Of a stretch of 64,000 bases of DNA, positions 41,753-51,337 are shown piece after piece. The first letter of the stretch is position 1. The number at the start of each line of letters is the position of its first letter. The position numbers were made by a program, and so were the translations under genes. Under the pieces are notes generated by a model that worked only from the letters and a program-made list of their open reading frames with translations, made no database searches and was not told the origin of the DNA. The stretch lies in assembly GCF_016862215.1 (NCBI RefSeq), contig NZ_BOMN01000112.1, positions 62,001-126,000 of the forward strand, read 5' to 3'. Origin of the DNA: Winogradskya humida (lineage in GTDB: Bacteria > Actinomycetota > Actinomycetes > Mycobacteriales > Micromonosporaceae).

Positions 41753-42727
41753 ATGAAGCTCCGCGCCGCCCTCACCACCCTGCTCACCGTCGCCGCCCTG
41801 ACCGTCGTCACGCCCGCCCCGGCGCAGGCCGCGACGAACGGCTTCCGCGGGGTGAACTGGGCCGATGCCCGGGACAACTACGTGGACGGCTGGGTCATCC
41901 CGACCGGGCTGACCGCGTCCGACAGCTACGCGACGGTGCGCAGCAAGGCCGACGGGATCGTCGCCGGGTTCCAGGCGCAGCTCGGCGCGAACACGCTGCG
42001 GCTGCCGATCAACCCGCAGAGCGTCAACTCGAGCTGGTGGGCGGCGTACAAGGGGGCTGTCGACTCGGCGTTGGCGCACGGGATGAAGGTGATCCTGGGC
42101 TACTGGGAGGCCACCAAGGACGGCTACGTCGACGACACGGCGGGGTGGAACACCATGTGGGACACGGTGACCAGCGACTACGCGGGCAACGCGAACGTCT
42201 ACTTCGAGCCGATGAACGAGCCGTTCGGATACACGCTGTCCGCGTGGGTGTCGCTGTGCTCGACGTGGCTGGCCCGGCACAGCACCATCCCCCGCGGGCG
42301 GGTCCTGATCAGCGGCACGGGCTACAACGACAACGTCACCGGGGTCGGCGCGGCGAGCGCGCTCAGCGGCACCCTGCTGTCGCTGCACTTCTACGGCTTC
42401 TGGAACACCTACACCACGCGGGCTCAGTGGACGGCTGATCTCACCCCCAGGATCGGCTCGTACGCGTCCCGCACGGTGATCGACGAGGCCGGCGCACCGA
42501 TGACCACGGGGCTGACGTACACGAACGGCGCCACCCAGGACGGCAACGTGTTCACGTCGTACTTCGCCGCCCTCACCGACCTGACCCGCGCCAAACAGAT
42601 GGGGGTCGTCTACTGGCCGGGGCTGCGCTCGGGTGACACGTACTCGATCACCCGGCAGAGCGGCACCGGCCTGGCCGTCAACAACGCGTCCGGCGTGGCG
42701 CAGCTGCGCTGGGGCTGGGGTCTCTGA
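41753..42727 (+). CDS. Secreted glycoside hydrolase family 5-like (cellulase-type)
   Basis: 324 aa from the ATG at 41753 (GGAG nine bases upstream; an upstream ATG at 41720 is less likely). Signal peptide 'MKLRAALTTLLTVAALTVV...AQA'. TIM-barrel with the GH5 acid/base 'VYFEPMNEPFG' (Glu ~155) and nucleophile 'RTVIDEAGAP' (Glu ~244). No carbohydrate-binding module. It probably acts on beta-1,4-linked glucan, mannan or a similar wall polymer. First gene of a three-gene operon; its stop overlaps the next ATG (TGATG). Confidence 0.83.
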   Translation: MKLRAALTTLLTVAALTVVTPAPAQAATNGFRGVNWADARDNYVDGWVIPTGLTASDSYATVRSKADGIVAGFQAQLGANTLRLPINPQSVNSSWWAAYKGAVDSALAHGMKVILGYWEATKDGYVDDTAGWNTMWDTVTSDYAGNANVYFEPMNEPFGYTLSAWVSLCSTWLARHSTIPRGRVLISGTGYNDNVTGVGAASALSGTLLSLHFYGFWNTYTTRAQWTADLTPRIGSYASRTVIDEAGAPMTTGLTYTNGATQDGNVFTSYFAALTDLTRAKQMGVVYWPGLRSGDTYSITRQSGTGLAVNNASGVAQLRWGWGL

Positions 42728-44034
42728 TGCTGCATCTTCTGATGGCGATCATGCTGGCCGCGGCACCGGCCGTCACACCGATCTCCACGACGACGCTGAC
42801 CACGAACGGGCGCACGGCGCTCACCTACACCGGGTACATGAACGGGGAGTCGTTCCAGCAGGACGGGATCGTCACGGCGAACGGCTGGCAGTACTCGGCG
42901 TACTGGGACCAGGACGGTTATGTCAACGTCGCCCGGCGCCAGTTGCCGTCAGGCGCGTGGCAGAACCTGCGGCTGACCGACTACGTGACCACGTCGACCG
43001 ACTCGCACAACACGATCAGCATCGGGATCAGCGCACGTGACGGCAGCCTGCACCTCGCGTTCGACATGCACTCCAGCGTGCTGCGCTACCGCCGGTCGGT
43101 GGCAGGCCTGACGACGTCGCCGGGCACCGCGGCGTGGTCCGCGTCGAGTTTCGGCGCGGTCACCAGCACCCTGGCCGGCTCGACGCTGAACCAGGTCACC
43201 TACCCCCAGTTCATCAGCGTCCCGGACGGCACCCTCCAGCTCGCCATCCGCACCGGTCTCAGCGGCTCAGGAGACGAAGTTCTCTATGAGTACGCGGGGA
43301 GCACGTGGACCTACGTCGGAAAGTTCATCGACGGCACCACGGCGGGCAACAACGCGTACCTGTTCGGCATCGAGTACGACTCCACGAGCCTGCTCCACGC
43401 CACGTGGACCGTGCGGGAGACGTCCGACGCGAGCACGAACCATGACCTCTACTACGCGTACAGCAAGGACAAGGGCCGCACCTGGCGCAACAACGACGGC
43501 TCGGTCGTGGCGGCCACCGGGACCACTCCCCTGGTCTCCGACAACGCCGGGCTGCGGACGTGGAGCGTCGCTCAGAACCGGGGCCTGATGAACCAGGAGT
43601 CGCAGGTCGTCGACAAGGCGGGCATCGTGCACGTGCTCGCCTCGCACCTGCCGGCCGCCGCCGCGAGCAACACGGACTTCACCGCGGCCCGCGAGAGCGC
43701 CGTGCTCGTGCACTACTGGCGCGACAAGGCGTCCAAGGCATGGCACCAGGACTACACGCCGTTCCTGGAACGCTCGGCGCGCGGGGACATCGCCGTCGAC
43801 GCGAACGACAACCTCTACGTCGCGAGCGGGGACTCGTCGACGAAGAAACTGCACATCGAGACGGCGTCGAAGGCGTCCGGGTGGAGCGACTGGACCATCC
43901 GCTACACGTCGAGCCCGATCTACTATTCCGATCCCCTGATCGACCACGAACGGCTGCGCACTCTCGGCGTACTGAGCATCTTCGCCCCCCGGTACGGCGG
44001 CAGCCAGATCGACGTCCAGGACTGGAAGATCTAG
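42727..44034 (+). CDS. Secreted BNR_4-repeat protein (putative polysaccharide-active)
   Basis: 435 aa, start overlapping the GH5 stop. A hydrophobic N-terminus ('MLHLLMAIMLAAAPA') acts as signal peptide. A seven-bladed propeller-like BNR_4 domain follows ('SYSAYWDQDGYVNVARR'-type blades such as 'GWQYSAYWDQDGYVNVARR', 'DSHNTISIGISARDG', 'DGTLQLAIRTGLSG', 'SKDKGRTWRNNDGS'). Members include lyases of rhamnogalacturonan- or ulvan-like polymers and putative rhamnosidases. Linkage to GH5, PL1 and GH95 supports a plant-wall substrate. Confidence 0.75.
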   Translation: MLHLLMAIMLAAAPAVTPISTTTLTTNGRTALTYTGYMNGESFQQDGIVTANGWQYSAYWDQDGYVNVARRQLPSGAWQNLRLTDYVTTSTDSHNTISIGISARDGSLHLAFDMHSSVLRYRRSVAGLTTSPGTAAWSASSFGAVTSTLAGSTLNQVTYPQFISVPDGTLQLAIRTGLSGSGDEVLYEYAGSTWTYVGKFIDGTTAGNNAYLFGIEYDSTSLLHATWTVRETSDASTNHDLYYAYSKDKGRTWRNNDGSVVAATGTTPLVSDNAGLRTWSVAQNRGLMNQESQVVDKAGIVHVLASHLPAAAASNTDFTAARESAVLVHYWRDKASKAWHQDYTPFLERSARGDIAVDANDNLYVASGDSSTKKLHIETASKASGWSDWTIRYTSSPIYYSDPLIDHERLRTLGVLSIFAPRYGGSQIDVQDWKI

Positions 44035-44046
44035 AAGGTGGTACGC

Positions 44047-46407
44047 ATGGACCGCAGGACTGTGCTCGCGGGGACCGGGGCCGCCGTCGTCGCCGCGAAG
44101 GTGCCGCTCGGCTCGGAGCCACTGATCAGCCCGTCCCCGCTGGACAAGCCCGGGGAGCTCGCGCTCTGGTACGACGCGCCGGGCACGGAGTGGGAGAGCC
44201 AGGCGTTGCCGATCGGCAACGGGATTCTCGGCGCCTCGATCCTCGGCGGTGTCGCGAGCGACGAGATCCTGATCAACGAGAAGACGCTGTGGACCGGCGG
44301 GCCCGGTTCGGCCGGCTATGACTTCGGCAATTGGCGTACGCCCAGACCTGGTGCTGTGGCTCGGGTACAGCAGGCGATCGACGAGCGGGTACGGGTGTCG
44401 CCGGAGGAGGTTGCCGCGGAGCTCGGTCAGGCGCGGAACGCGTACGGCAGCTATCAGGCCCTGGGCACGCTCACCCTGACCACCGCGGAGACCGCGACCG
44501 CCGGCTCGTATCGCCGCGAGCTCGACCTCGAGCGGGCGGTGGCTCGCGTGCAGTACACCGCGGACGGGGTGCGGCACACGCGGGAGTACTTCGTCAGCCA
44601 CCCGGACCGGGTTGTTGTCGTGCGGCTCAGCGGCGGGAGTGTCTCGTTCACCGCGGCGTTCGGCGTCCCGGAAGGGCGGACGGCGCGGACAACCGCTGCG
44701 GACGGGCGGATCACGGTTGCCGTGGCGCTCGACGACAACGCGCTGCGTTACGAGGTGCAGCTGCGGATCGTCACCACGGGCGGCCGGCGGACGGACAACG
44801 CCGACGGCTCGGTCACGGTGAGCGGGGCTTCGGCGGCGACGATCGTGCTCGCCGCCGGGACCGATTACGCCGACCGCTATCCGGATTACCGGGGCACGGA
44901 TCCGCATGGAAAAGTGACCGCGATCGTTGATCGGGCGGCGCTGCGGGCGTACCCACCATTGCTGGAAACGCACGTGCGGGACCATGGGTCGCTTTTCGGC
45001 CGGGTGCGGCTGGACCTGGGGCGGGCCCTGCCGCAGGTGCCGACGGATGTCGCACTCGCGCAATATCAGCCGGGTGACGCATTGGAAGGGCTCTTCTTCC
45101 AGTACGGCCGGTACCTGCTGATCGCCTCCTCCCGGACCGGGTCGCCGTTGCCCGCCAATCTGCAGGGCATCTGGAATCCGTACCCGTCGGCGCCGTGGTC
45201 CGCTGATTACCACGTCAACATCAACCTGCAGATGAACTACTGGCCCGCCGGGCCTGCGAACCTTGTCGAGACCGTCGCACCCCTGGTGGAGTTCATCGAC
45301 GCGCTGCGCCGCCCGGGCCGCGTCACCGCCCGGGAGATGTTCGGTGCGAGCGGCTGGGTCGTGCACAACGAGACCAATCCGTTCGGATTCACCGGGGTCC
45401 ACGACTGGCCCACCGCGTTCTGGTTCCCGGAGGCCGCGGCGTGGCTCGCGTGGCATCTCTACGACCATTACCGGTTCACCCTGGACGAGTCTTTTCTCCG
45501 CGAGCGCGCCTTTCCGGTGATGCGCGAGGTCACCCGGTTCTGGCTCGACGAACTGCACGTCGATCCGCGCGATTCCACGCTGGTGGTGTCCCCCAGCTAT
45601 TCACCCGAGCACGGGGATTTCTCCGCCGGGGCGTCGATGTCGCAGCAGATCGTCCGCGACCTTCTCACCAGTACCCTCGAGGCCGCGGACCTGCTCGGCG
45701 ACCGGCAACTCAGCGGCCAGGTGAAGGCCGCGCTGCGCCGCCTCGACCCGGGCACCCGGGTCGGGTCATGGGGTCAGCTACAGGAGTGGAAGGGCGACTG
45801 GGACGACCCCGCCGACGACCACCGGCACGTGTCCCACCTGTTCGGGCTGCACCCGGGCCGCCAGATCACCCCGGCCGGCACCCCCGGCCTGGCCGCGGCC
45901 GCGGAGACGTCGCTGCGGGCGCGTGGCGACGGCGGGACCGGCTGGAGCAAGGCCTGGAAGATCAACTTCTGGGCCCGGCTGTTCGACGGCGACCACGCCC
46001 ACCTCATGCTCAGCGAGCAGCTGCGCACCAGCACCCTGCGCAACCTCTGGGACACCCACCCGCCCTTCCAGATCGACGGCAACTTCGGCGCCACCGCCGG
46101 CATCACCGAGATGCTGCTCCAGAGCCACACCGGCTCCGTCGACGTGCTGCCCGCGTTGCCGTCCGCCTGGCCGCAGGGCCGGGTCACCGGGCTGCGCGCC
46201 CGCGGCGACCTGACCGTCGGCATCACCTGGTCCGGCGGGCAGGCCCGGGCGATCGCCATCACGGCGGGTCACCCCGGTGCGGTCACCGTCCGCAGCACCC
46301 TGTTCGCGGCACCACACGAGGTGAACGGCCTCCGTCACCCTGCGCACGCCGGCGGGTCGTGCACGTTCACCGCACGGGCAGGGGGGCGGTACGAGATCTC
46401 AGCGTGA
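44047..46407 (+). CDS. GH95 alpha-L-fucosidase/galactosidase-type glycoside hydrolase
   Basis: 786 aa from the ATG at 44047 (GAAGGTGG upstream). A twin-arginine-like signal ('MDRRTVLAGTGAAVVAAKV') suggests Tat export. GH95 hallmarks: N-terminal 'ALPIGNGILGASILGGVASD', the catalytic Asn motif 'DYHVNINLQMNYWPAGPANL', 'NLQGIWNP', 'EWKGDWDDP', 'HRHVSHLFGLHPG' and 'WSKAWKINFWARL'. It releases alpha-1,2-L-fucose or alpha-L-galactose from xyloglucan or pectin side chains by inversion. It ends 9 bp into the convergent XRE gene. Confidence 0.9.
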   Translation: MDRRTVLAGTGAAVVAAKVPLGSEPLISPSPLDKPGELALWYDAPGTEWESQALPIGNGILGASILGGVASDEILINEKTLWTGGPGSAGYDFGNWRTPRPGAVARVQQAIDERVRVSPEEVAAELGQARNAYGSYQALGTLTLTTAETATAGSYRRELDLERAVARVQYTADGVRHTREYFVSHPDRVVVVRLSGGSVSFTAAFGVPEGRTARTTAADGRITVAVALDDNALRYEVQLRIVTTGGRRTDNADGSVTVSGASAATIVLAAGTDYADRYPDYRGTDPHGKVTAIVDRAALRAYPPLLETHVRDHGSLFGRVRLDLGRALPQVPTDVALAQYQPGDALEGLFFQYGRYLLIASSRTGSPLPANLQGIWNPYPSAPWSADYHVNINLQMNYWPAGPANLVETVAPLVEFIDALRRPGRVTAREMFGASGWVVHNETNPFGFTGVHDWPTAFWFPEAAAWLAWHLYDHYRFTLDESFLRERAFPVMREVTRFWLDELHVDPRDSTLVVSPSYSPEHGDFSAGASMSQQIVRDLLTSTLEAADLLGDRQLSGQVKAALRRLDPGTRVGSWGQLQEWKGDWDDPADDHRHVSHLFGLHPGRQITPAGTPGLAAAAETSLRARGDGGTGWSKAWKINFWARLFDGDHAHLMLSEQLRTSTLRNLWDTHPPFQIDGNFGATAGITEMLLQSHTGSVDVLPALPSAWPQGRVTGLRARGDLTVGITWSGGQARAIAITAGHPGAVTVRSTLFAAPHEVNGLRHPAHAGGSCTFTARAGGRYEISA

Positions 46408-47253
46408 CGCGCTCTGCTGATGCACACCGGGGCCCAGCACATGCAGAAGTGCCAGGGCATCGGCGTCGCGGGAACCCTTCGGCGCGGTGTAGAGCACGAG
46501 ATTCTGGTCGCGGTCGGTCAGCGTGAGCGAATCGCAGTCCACCGTGACCGGGCCGACCTCGGGATGCTGGAACGTCTTCGTGAGCATCGGCGCCACCTGC
46601 ACGTCACGCCGCTCCCACAGCCGGGCGAAGTCGGCGCTGCCCGCGCGGAGATCCTCGATGAGCCCCGTGATCTCCGGGTCGTCCGGGTAACGGGCCAGCG
46701 AGGCCCGCAGATTCACGGCGACGTGCTGACGGAACTCGGGTGACCGCGAGGCCCCGTACAGGCTGCTGCCGGATCTCGGCCCGAGAAATGCCCGACGGGC
46801 AAGGTTGCGGCCGGCCGGATCGAGCGCGGCGAAGTCCTCCATGAGCGCCGAGGCGAGATCGTTCCACGCGAGCACCTCGAACGCCGCCGACACCACGAAC
46901 CCGGCGGTCCCCGGCAACCGGTCCAGCAACGCGAGAATGCTCGGCCGCACGTCCCGCCGGTGCCGGGCGGGCCCCGACCGGAGCGTCCCCGCCAGCACAT
47001 GCAGGTGCCCGGTCTCCGCGTCGGTGAGCTGCAGCGCCCGCGCGATCCCGGCGAGCACCTCCCCCGACGGCCGCGGCGCCCGGCCCTGCTCGAGCCGCAC
47101 GTAATACTCGGTCGAGATGTGCGCCAGGACCGCGACCTCCTCGCGGCGCAGCCCCGGGGTCCGGCGCCGCGGCCCGGACGGCAGCCCCACGTCCTGCGGC
47201 ATCAGCCGCGCGCGACGGTTCCGCAGAAACAACCCCAGCTCGTGCTTGTCCAC
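46399..47253 (-). CDS. XRE regulator with MmyB-like ligand domain
   Basis: 284 aa. N-terminal HTH with the actinobacterial 'RRTPGLRREEVAVLAHISTE' signature followed by 'YYVRLEQGRAPRPS'. The C-terminal ~160 residues match the MmyB-like domain ('LDRLPGTAGFVVSAAFEVLA', 'WERRDVQV', 'LTLTDRDQNLVLYTA'), which binds fatty-acid-like ligands in characterised members. Divergent from the damaged SDR gene and probably its regulator. Confidence 0.88.
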   Translation of the reverse strand: MDKHELGLFLRNRRARLMPQDVGLPSGPRRRTPGLRREEVAVLAHISTEYYVRLEQGRAPRPSGEVLAGIARALQLTDAETGHLHVLAGTLRSGPARHRRDVRPSILALLDRLPGTAGFVVSAAFEVLAWNDLASALMEDFAALDPAGRNLARRAFLGPRSGSSLYGASRSPEFRQHVAVNLRASLARYPDDPEITGLIEDLRAGSADFARLWERRDVQVAPMLTKTFQHPEVGPVTVDCDSLTLTDRDQNLVLYTAPKGSRDADALALLHVLGPGVHQQSASR

Positions 47254-47339
47254 GGCCCCAGTATGCGCGGCACCACCCGCGGCAGCCTGGTACCGATTGT
47301 GCCTGTATCCGCTCCCCGCAGCCGATGACGCTGGTCCCC

Positions 47340-48120
47340 ATGACCGACAGCAAAACCACCACCAAGGGCCTGCTCTCCGGCAAGGTCGTCCTCATCACCG
47401 GCGCGAGCCGCGGCATCGGCGCGGCAGCGGCCCGCCTGTTCGCCCGTGAGGGAGCGAGCGTTGTTCTCGCTGCTCGCACCGTCGACGCCCTCGACCGCAT
47501 CGTCACCGGCATCAGGGCCGCCGGCGGCATCGCCGACGCCGTCGCCTGCGACCTCGCCGACAGCGACAGCATCCGAGCGGCGATCGACCACGTCGCCGAC
47601 CTGCACGGCCGCCTCGACGGCGCGTTCAACAACGGCGCCGCGATCCAGCACGCCGGGCCCCCTCGACGAGACCAGCGACGAGGACATCGACACCCAATTC
47701 GCCGTCAACTTCCGCGGCCACTGGACCGCCATGGTCCACGAAGCCGCCATCATGCGCCGTGGCGGTGGCGGCGCGATCGTCAATACGTCCAGCATCGGCA
47801 GCCGGCGCGCGAACCCGGCCCTGCCCGCCTACGGCGCGATGAAGCGAGCCCTGAACAGCATCACCGAAACCGCCGCGGTCACCTGGGCACCCGACCACAT
47901 CCGGGTCAACGGTCTCACCCCCGGCGGCACCGCCACCGAGATGATCGACGCCTGGGAGGCCATGACCCCCGGCATCATCGATCAGATCAACGCCACCAGC
48001 CCCATGGGCCGCATGGCCACCCCCGACGAGGTCGCCGAAGCCGCCCTCTGGCTGCTCAGCGACCGGGCCTCCGCCGTCAGCGGCGCCATCCTCCCGGTCG
48101 ACGGCGCCGCCGGCGCCTGA
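47340..48120 (+). pseudogene. SDR-family oxidoreductase, frameshifted
   Basis: The start at 47340 ('MTDSKTTTKGLLSGKVVLIT') and the cofactor motif TGASRGIG are in one frame, but after 'AIQHAG' the frame changes. The rest, with 'NTSSIGSRRAN' (Ser), YxxxK-like 'YGAMKRALN' and 'ILPVDGAAGA' at the end, is in the next frame. One extra C in the five-C run at 47658-47662 explains the shift exactly. Either a real mutation or a sequencing error in a GC homopolymer. The intact form would be ~259 aa. Confidence 0.85.
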
Positions 48121-48194
48121 CAACCGCCCACCGCGTCAGCCCGGGCTGTCACAACACGTTCACGCCCGCGGTGGTCACGCTCGTGTCGTCCTGG

Positions 48195-48262
48195 CCTTCC
48201 CGCCCCGGCCTTCCCGCCCCGGCCTTCCCGCCCCGGCCTTCCCGCCCCGGCCTTTCCACCCC
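48195..48262. repeat. 14-bp tandem repeat (CCTTCCCGCCCCGG)
   Basis: Four exact copies (48195, 48209, 48223, 48237) and a degraded fifth, in the gap between the SDR remnant and a small minus-strand gene. Non-coding. Confidence 0.9.
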
Positions 48263-48309
48263 CGCCTTCCACTGCCCGGGTCGCGACCTTCCCGTCGCGG
48301 CCGGGAGGG

Positions 48310-48528
48310 CTACCGGTTGTCCCGGGTGGGGTCGCCGAGGAGACGGCGAACCTGGTCGACGAGCTCGGCCTGGAACGCGATCAGGCTGCCGTCAGCCACC
48401 CCGACGCGGTAGTCCGGCCCGGTCTCGGCATCACCGGCCTGCCGCGGATCGGGCCGCCGCACGGCACCGTCCTCGTGGCCGGCCGCATAGGCGAGCAGGG
48501 CATTCTCGATCGGGCTCTCGTCCGGCAT
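48310..48528 (-). CDS. Small hypothetical protein
   Basis: 72 aa from the ATG at 48528 ('MPDESPIENALLAYAAGHED'). Acidic, with 'YRVGVADGSLIAFQAELVDQ' helices at the C-terminus. No family recognised, no clear ribosome binding site; kept because composition looks protein-like and it is bounded by repeats on both sides. Confidence 0.4.
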   Translation of the reverse strand: MPDESPIENALLAYAAGHEDGAVRRPDPRQAGDAETGPDYRVGVADGSLIAFQAELVDQVRRLLGDPTRDNR

Positions 48529-48687
48529 GCGCGCCAATCTCGCACGCCGCCCCGCTCCGGCCCACCGTCCGTCCGGGCGACCCCCGGCCCTCCGATCGGC
48601 TCGCATTCCCGCTGGTAAAACCCACTATTTGGCCTATCGCGGCCGCACCCGCCTCCCCCGGCCACCACCGGCACACCCGCCTCCCGC

Positions 48688-48765
48688 GGGCCACCGCCGC
48701 CCGGACCCGGCACGCCCGCTTCCCCGGGGCCACCGCCGCCCGGACCCGGCACGTTCGCTTCCCGG
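48688..48765. repeat. 39-bp direct repeat pair
   Basis: Two consecutive 39-bp units (48688-48726, 48727-48765) differing at about three positions, each starting GGCCACCGCCGCCCGGACC, with a third shortened unit upstream. Non-coding gap before the flippase-like gene. Confidence 0.85.
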
Positions 48766-48831
48766 GGCGCCTACCAGAGGGTGCGACGTTGTCGGATGCC
48801 GATTCCTCGGGCGTCTCACTGGGGTGCGGCG

Positions 48832-49899
48832 TTATCGGGTGCCGATGGGAACCGGTTGCCGGGTGCCGGCGCGGCGCAGGAACAGGGCCGCGGCGCCGCC
48901 GGCCGGGAGCAGGATCCAGCAGGAGAGCAGGCGGTAGATCAGTACCGCGGCGGAGGCGATGATGGCGGTGGCGCCGGCGGTGGTGAGACCGGCGACCAGG
49001 GCTGTTTCGATGACGCCGATGCCGCCCGGGGAGAGGGGGACCTGGCGGACGATCTGGACGCCGAGGTAGATGCCCGCGAGGGTGATGAGGTTGACGTCCA
49101 GGCCCAGGGCGCGGGTGCAGGCGACGAGGCAGAGCAGGTCCGTGAGCCAGTTGAGGGCGGCGTACCCGACCACCGCGCACCAGTCCCGGATCCGGAGGCC
49201 CGCGCCTGCCCGCCACGCCTCGCGGGCCGCGACGAGCAGGCCGTGCACGTACAGCGCGACCCGGCCGCGCTGTTTCACCGACTCCGGCGAAGCAGAAGGC
49301 GAGGGCGCAGGGGGTGCCTCGGCGAGGCGGCGGCCCAGGGCGACCGCGGCGAACGTCAGGGCGGCCAGCACGCCGACGATGACCAGCGGGCGCCAGGTCA
49401 GCGATGTCGTCGAGCTGTACATCAGGACGACGGCGCCGCCGGCGACGTAGATGAGTGCCAGGCCGCCGATGGATGCGAGGCCGTTCACGATCGCGCTGAC
49501 CGCGCCGATCTCGCGGGGGGCGCCGGCACGCTCGTACTCGCGGATCGAATATCCGGCCGAGACCGCGGCACCGGCGGGGACGGAGATCGAAATCGCGGTC
49601 CCGGCGACGGTGATGGCCATGACCCGGCGGCGGCGGATCCGGACGCCGAGCGCGTTGAGCAGGTACTGGTGCTGGCAGGCGAAGGCCCCGATCGAGGCGA
49701 TCTGGAGGACGACGGCGGCTGCCACCCAGCCCCAGTGGGCACCGGTCAGCGCGACGAGGAACTCGTGCGGGTCGGGCAGCCGGCCGCGCAGCCCGATCGC
49801 GGCCAGCACGAGCACCGAGACGGCGACCCCGGCCAGCCGCAGCCGCCGGCTGCGCCATGATCGGGGAGCGTCGGGCGGCTCTGCGGTGGACGACAACAT
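48832..49899 (-). CDS. LPG-synthase-TM/UPF0104-type integral membrane protein
   Basis: 355 aa with 8-9 TM helices. It has the family pattern 'VSVPAGAAVSAGYSIREYER'-like segment ('ISISVPAGAAVSAGYSIREY') and the C-terminal 'PLSPGGIGVIETALVAGL' signature of the lysylphosphatidylglycerol synthase TM region family (AglD/MprF flippase-like). No lysyl-transferase domain. It probably moves or senses a lipid or glycolipid. Monocistronic. Confidence 0.85.
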   Translation of the reverse strand: MLSSTAEPPDAPRSWRSRRLRLAGVAVSVLVLAAIGLRGRLPDPHEFLVALTGAHWGWVAAAVVLQIASIGAFACQHQYLLNALGVRIRRRRVMAITVAGTAISISVPAGAAVSAGYSIREYERAGAPREIGAVSAIVNGLASIGGLALIYVAGGAVVLMYSSTTSLTWRPLVIVGVLAALTFAAVALGRRLAEAPPAPSPSASPESVKQRGRVALYVHGLLVAAREAWRAGAGLRIRDWCAVVGYAALNWLTDLLCLVACTRALGLDVNLITLAGIYLGVQIVRQVPLSPGGIGVIETALVAGLTTAGATAIIASAAVLIYRLLSCWILLPAGGAAALFLRRAGTRQPVPIGTR

Positions 49900-49951
49900 G
49901 ACCTGATCCTTGCAAGCGCGTGCACGCTCGCGTTTCGACCCCCTTTGCGCA

Positions 49952-51250
49952 TTACCCGGCCACGACGTCCCCGATCGCCTGGTCGAGCATCTCGAGGCCG
50001 AGTGCCAGCTCCTCCACGGTCGCGGTCAGCGGCGGCGCAATTCTAAATATTCCACCCATTCCGGGCAGCTGGACGACGTTGACGTGCAGGCCGAGCTCGA
50101 GACAGCGCCGGGTGACGCCGGCGCCGAGCGCGTCGGAGCCCTCCTTGGTCTTGCGATCCACGACCAGCTCGATGCCCTGCATCAGGCCACGACCCCGGAC
50201 GTCCCCGACCACGTCGTGCCGGTCCTGGATAGCCAGCAGACCAGCCCTCAGGTACGCGCCCAGCTGCTGAGCGCGTACCTCCATCTGCTGTTCCTGAAGC
50301 ACATCGAGCACGGTGTTGCCGACGGCCGCGACCAGCGGGTCCGAGACGTGCGTGGTGTAGAACAGGTAGCCGCGGTCGTGGGCGCGCTGCTCGATCTCGT
50401 CGGTGGTGATGACGGCAGCCAGGGGCAGGCCCGCGCCCAGCGTCTTGGACAGCGTCAGCATGTCGGGGACGATGCCGTCGCGCTCGAACGCGTACCACGT
50501 CCCCGTGCGGCACAACCCGGTCTGCGCCTCGTCGACGATGAGCAGCATCCCCCGCTCGCGGCACTTCTGCGCCAGGGCGGCGAGGTAACCCGGCGGCGGC
50601 TCGAGGATGCCACCGGAGCTGAGGATCGGCTCGACGATGCAGGCCGCGAGGCTCCCGGTCGACTGGGCGTCCACCAGGGAGAACCCGAAGTCCAGCTGCC
50701 GCCGCCAGTCGAACTCCCCATCGGAAGTCACAAAGTCGGGACGGTACGAGTCCGGCGCCGGGATCGCGAAGTTGCCCGGGGACGCGGGGCCGTACCCCTG
50801 ATGCCCGGCACTGTAGGTCGCGGCGGCCGCCGCCTGCGTCATGCCGTGCCACGACCGCGCGAAGGCCACGATCTCGTGCTTGCCGGTCACGAGCTTGGCC
50901 ATCCGGATCGCCGCCTCGTTAGACTCGGCACCCGTCGTGAGCAGCATCGCCTTGGTCAACGGCTCCGGCAACGACTCGGCGAGCCGGCGCGCGAGCTCGA
51001 CAACGGGCCGCGACAACATCCCGCTGAACAGATGGTCGAGGCTCGCGATCTGCTCCTGCACCGTCCGCACCACCGCCGGATGGCTGTGCCCGAGGATCGC
51101 GCTCATCTGCCCCGACGTGAAGTCGAGGATCTTCCGGTCGTCCGCGGTGTAGACGAAGCTCCCCGCCGCCCGCTCGATGATCTCGGGCGTGAACGGCCCC
51201 CCGTACCGAACAAGATGCCGTTCCGCGTCCGACCAGAAGCTTTGCGTCAT
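49952..51250 (-). CDS. Class III PLP aminotransferase (dialkylglycine-decarboxylase-like)
   Basis: 432 aa. Fold-type I, class III transaminase: 'LDFTSGQMSAILGHSHPAVV' near the N-terminus, 'TTGAESNEAAIRMAK', 'LIVDEAQTGLCRTG' (cofactor Asp) and PLP-Lys in 'LTLSKTLGAGLPLAA' (~268). The 'TSGQMSAILGHSHP' segment is characteristic of 2,2-dialkylglycine decarboxylase relatives. Divergent from a LysR gene that probably regulates it. Confidence 0.87.
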   Translation of the reverse strand: MTQSFWSDAERHLVRYGGPFTPEIIERAAGSFVYTADDRKILDFTSGQMSAILGHSHPAVVRTVQEQIASLDHLFSGMLSRPVVELARRLAESLPEPLTKAMLLTTGAESNEAAIRMAKLVTGKHEIVAFARSWHGMTQAAAAATYSAGHQGYGPASPGNFAIPAPDSYRPDFVTSDGEFDWRRQLDFGFSLVDAQSTGSLAACIVEPILSSGGILEPPPGYLAALAQKCRERGMLLIVDEAQTGLCRTGTWYAFERDGIVPDMLTLSKTLGAGLPLAAVITTDEIEQRAHDRGYLFYTTHVSDPLVAAVGNTVLDVLQEQQMEVRAQQLGAYLRAGLLAIQDRHDVVGDVRGRGLMQGIELVVDRKTKEGSDALGAGVTRRCLELGLHVNVVQLPGMGGIFRIAPPLTATVEELALGLEMLDQAIGDVVAG

Positions 51251-51337
51251 GCCCTCACGATAGGCACCCGCTGCTGTGCGTTAAAGCATGGATATCCGGC
51301 TACGCTGTGCATAAATTCCGCACAAGGAGCCACTCCG

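Noticed and set aside
43267..45558. A 763-codon open frame on the minus strand
   Set aside because: Antisense to the BNR_4 and GH95 genes, which have clear motifs, starts and overlaps; no domain in the antisense protein.
49910..51337. A long plus-strand extension in frame with the LysR gene
   Set aside because: It is antisense to the aminotransferase. The LysR HTH begins right after the TTG at 51338, which has a proper ribosome binding site.
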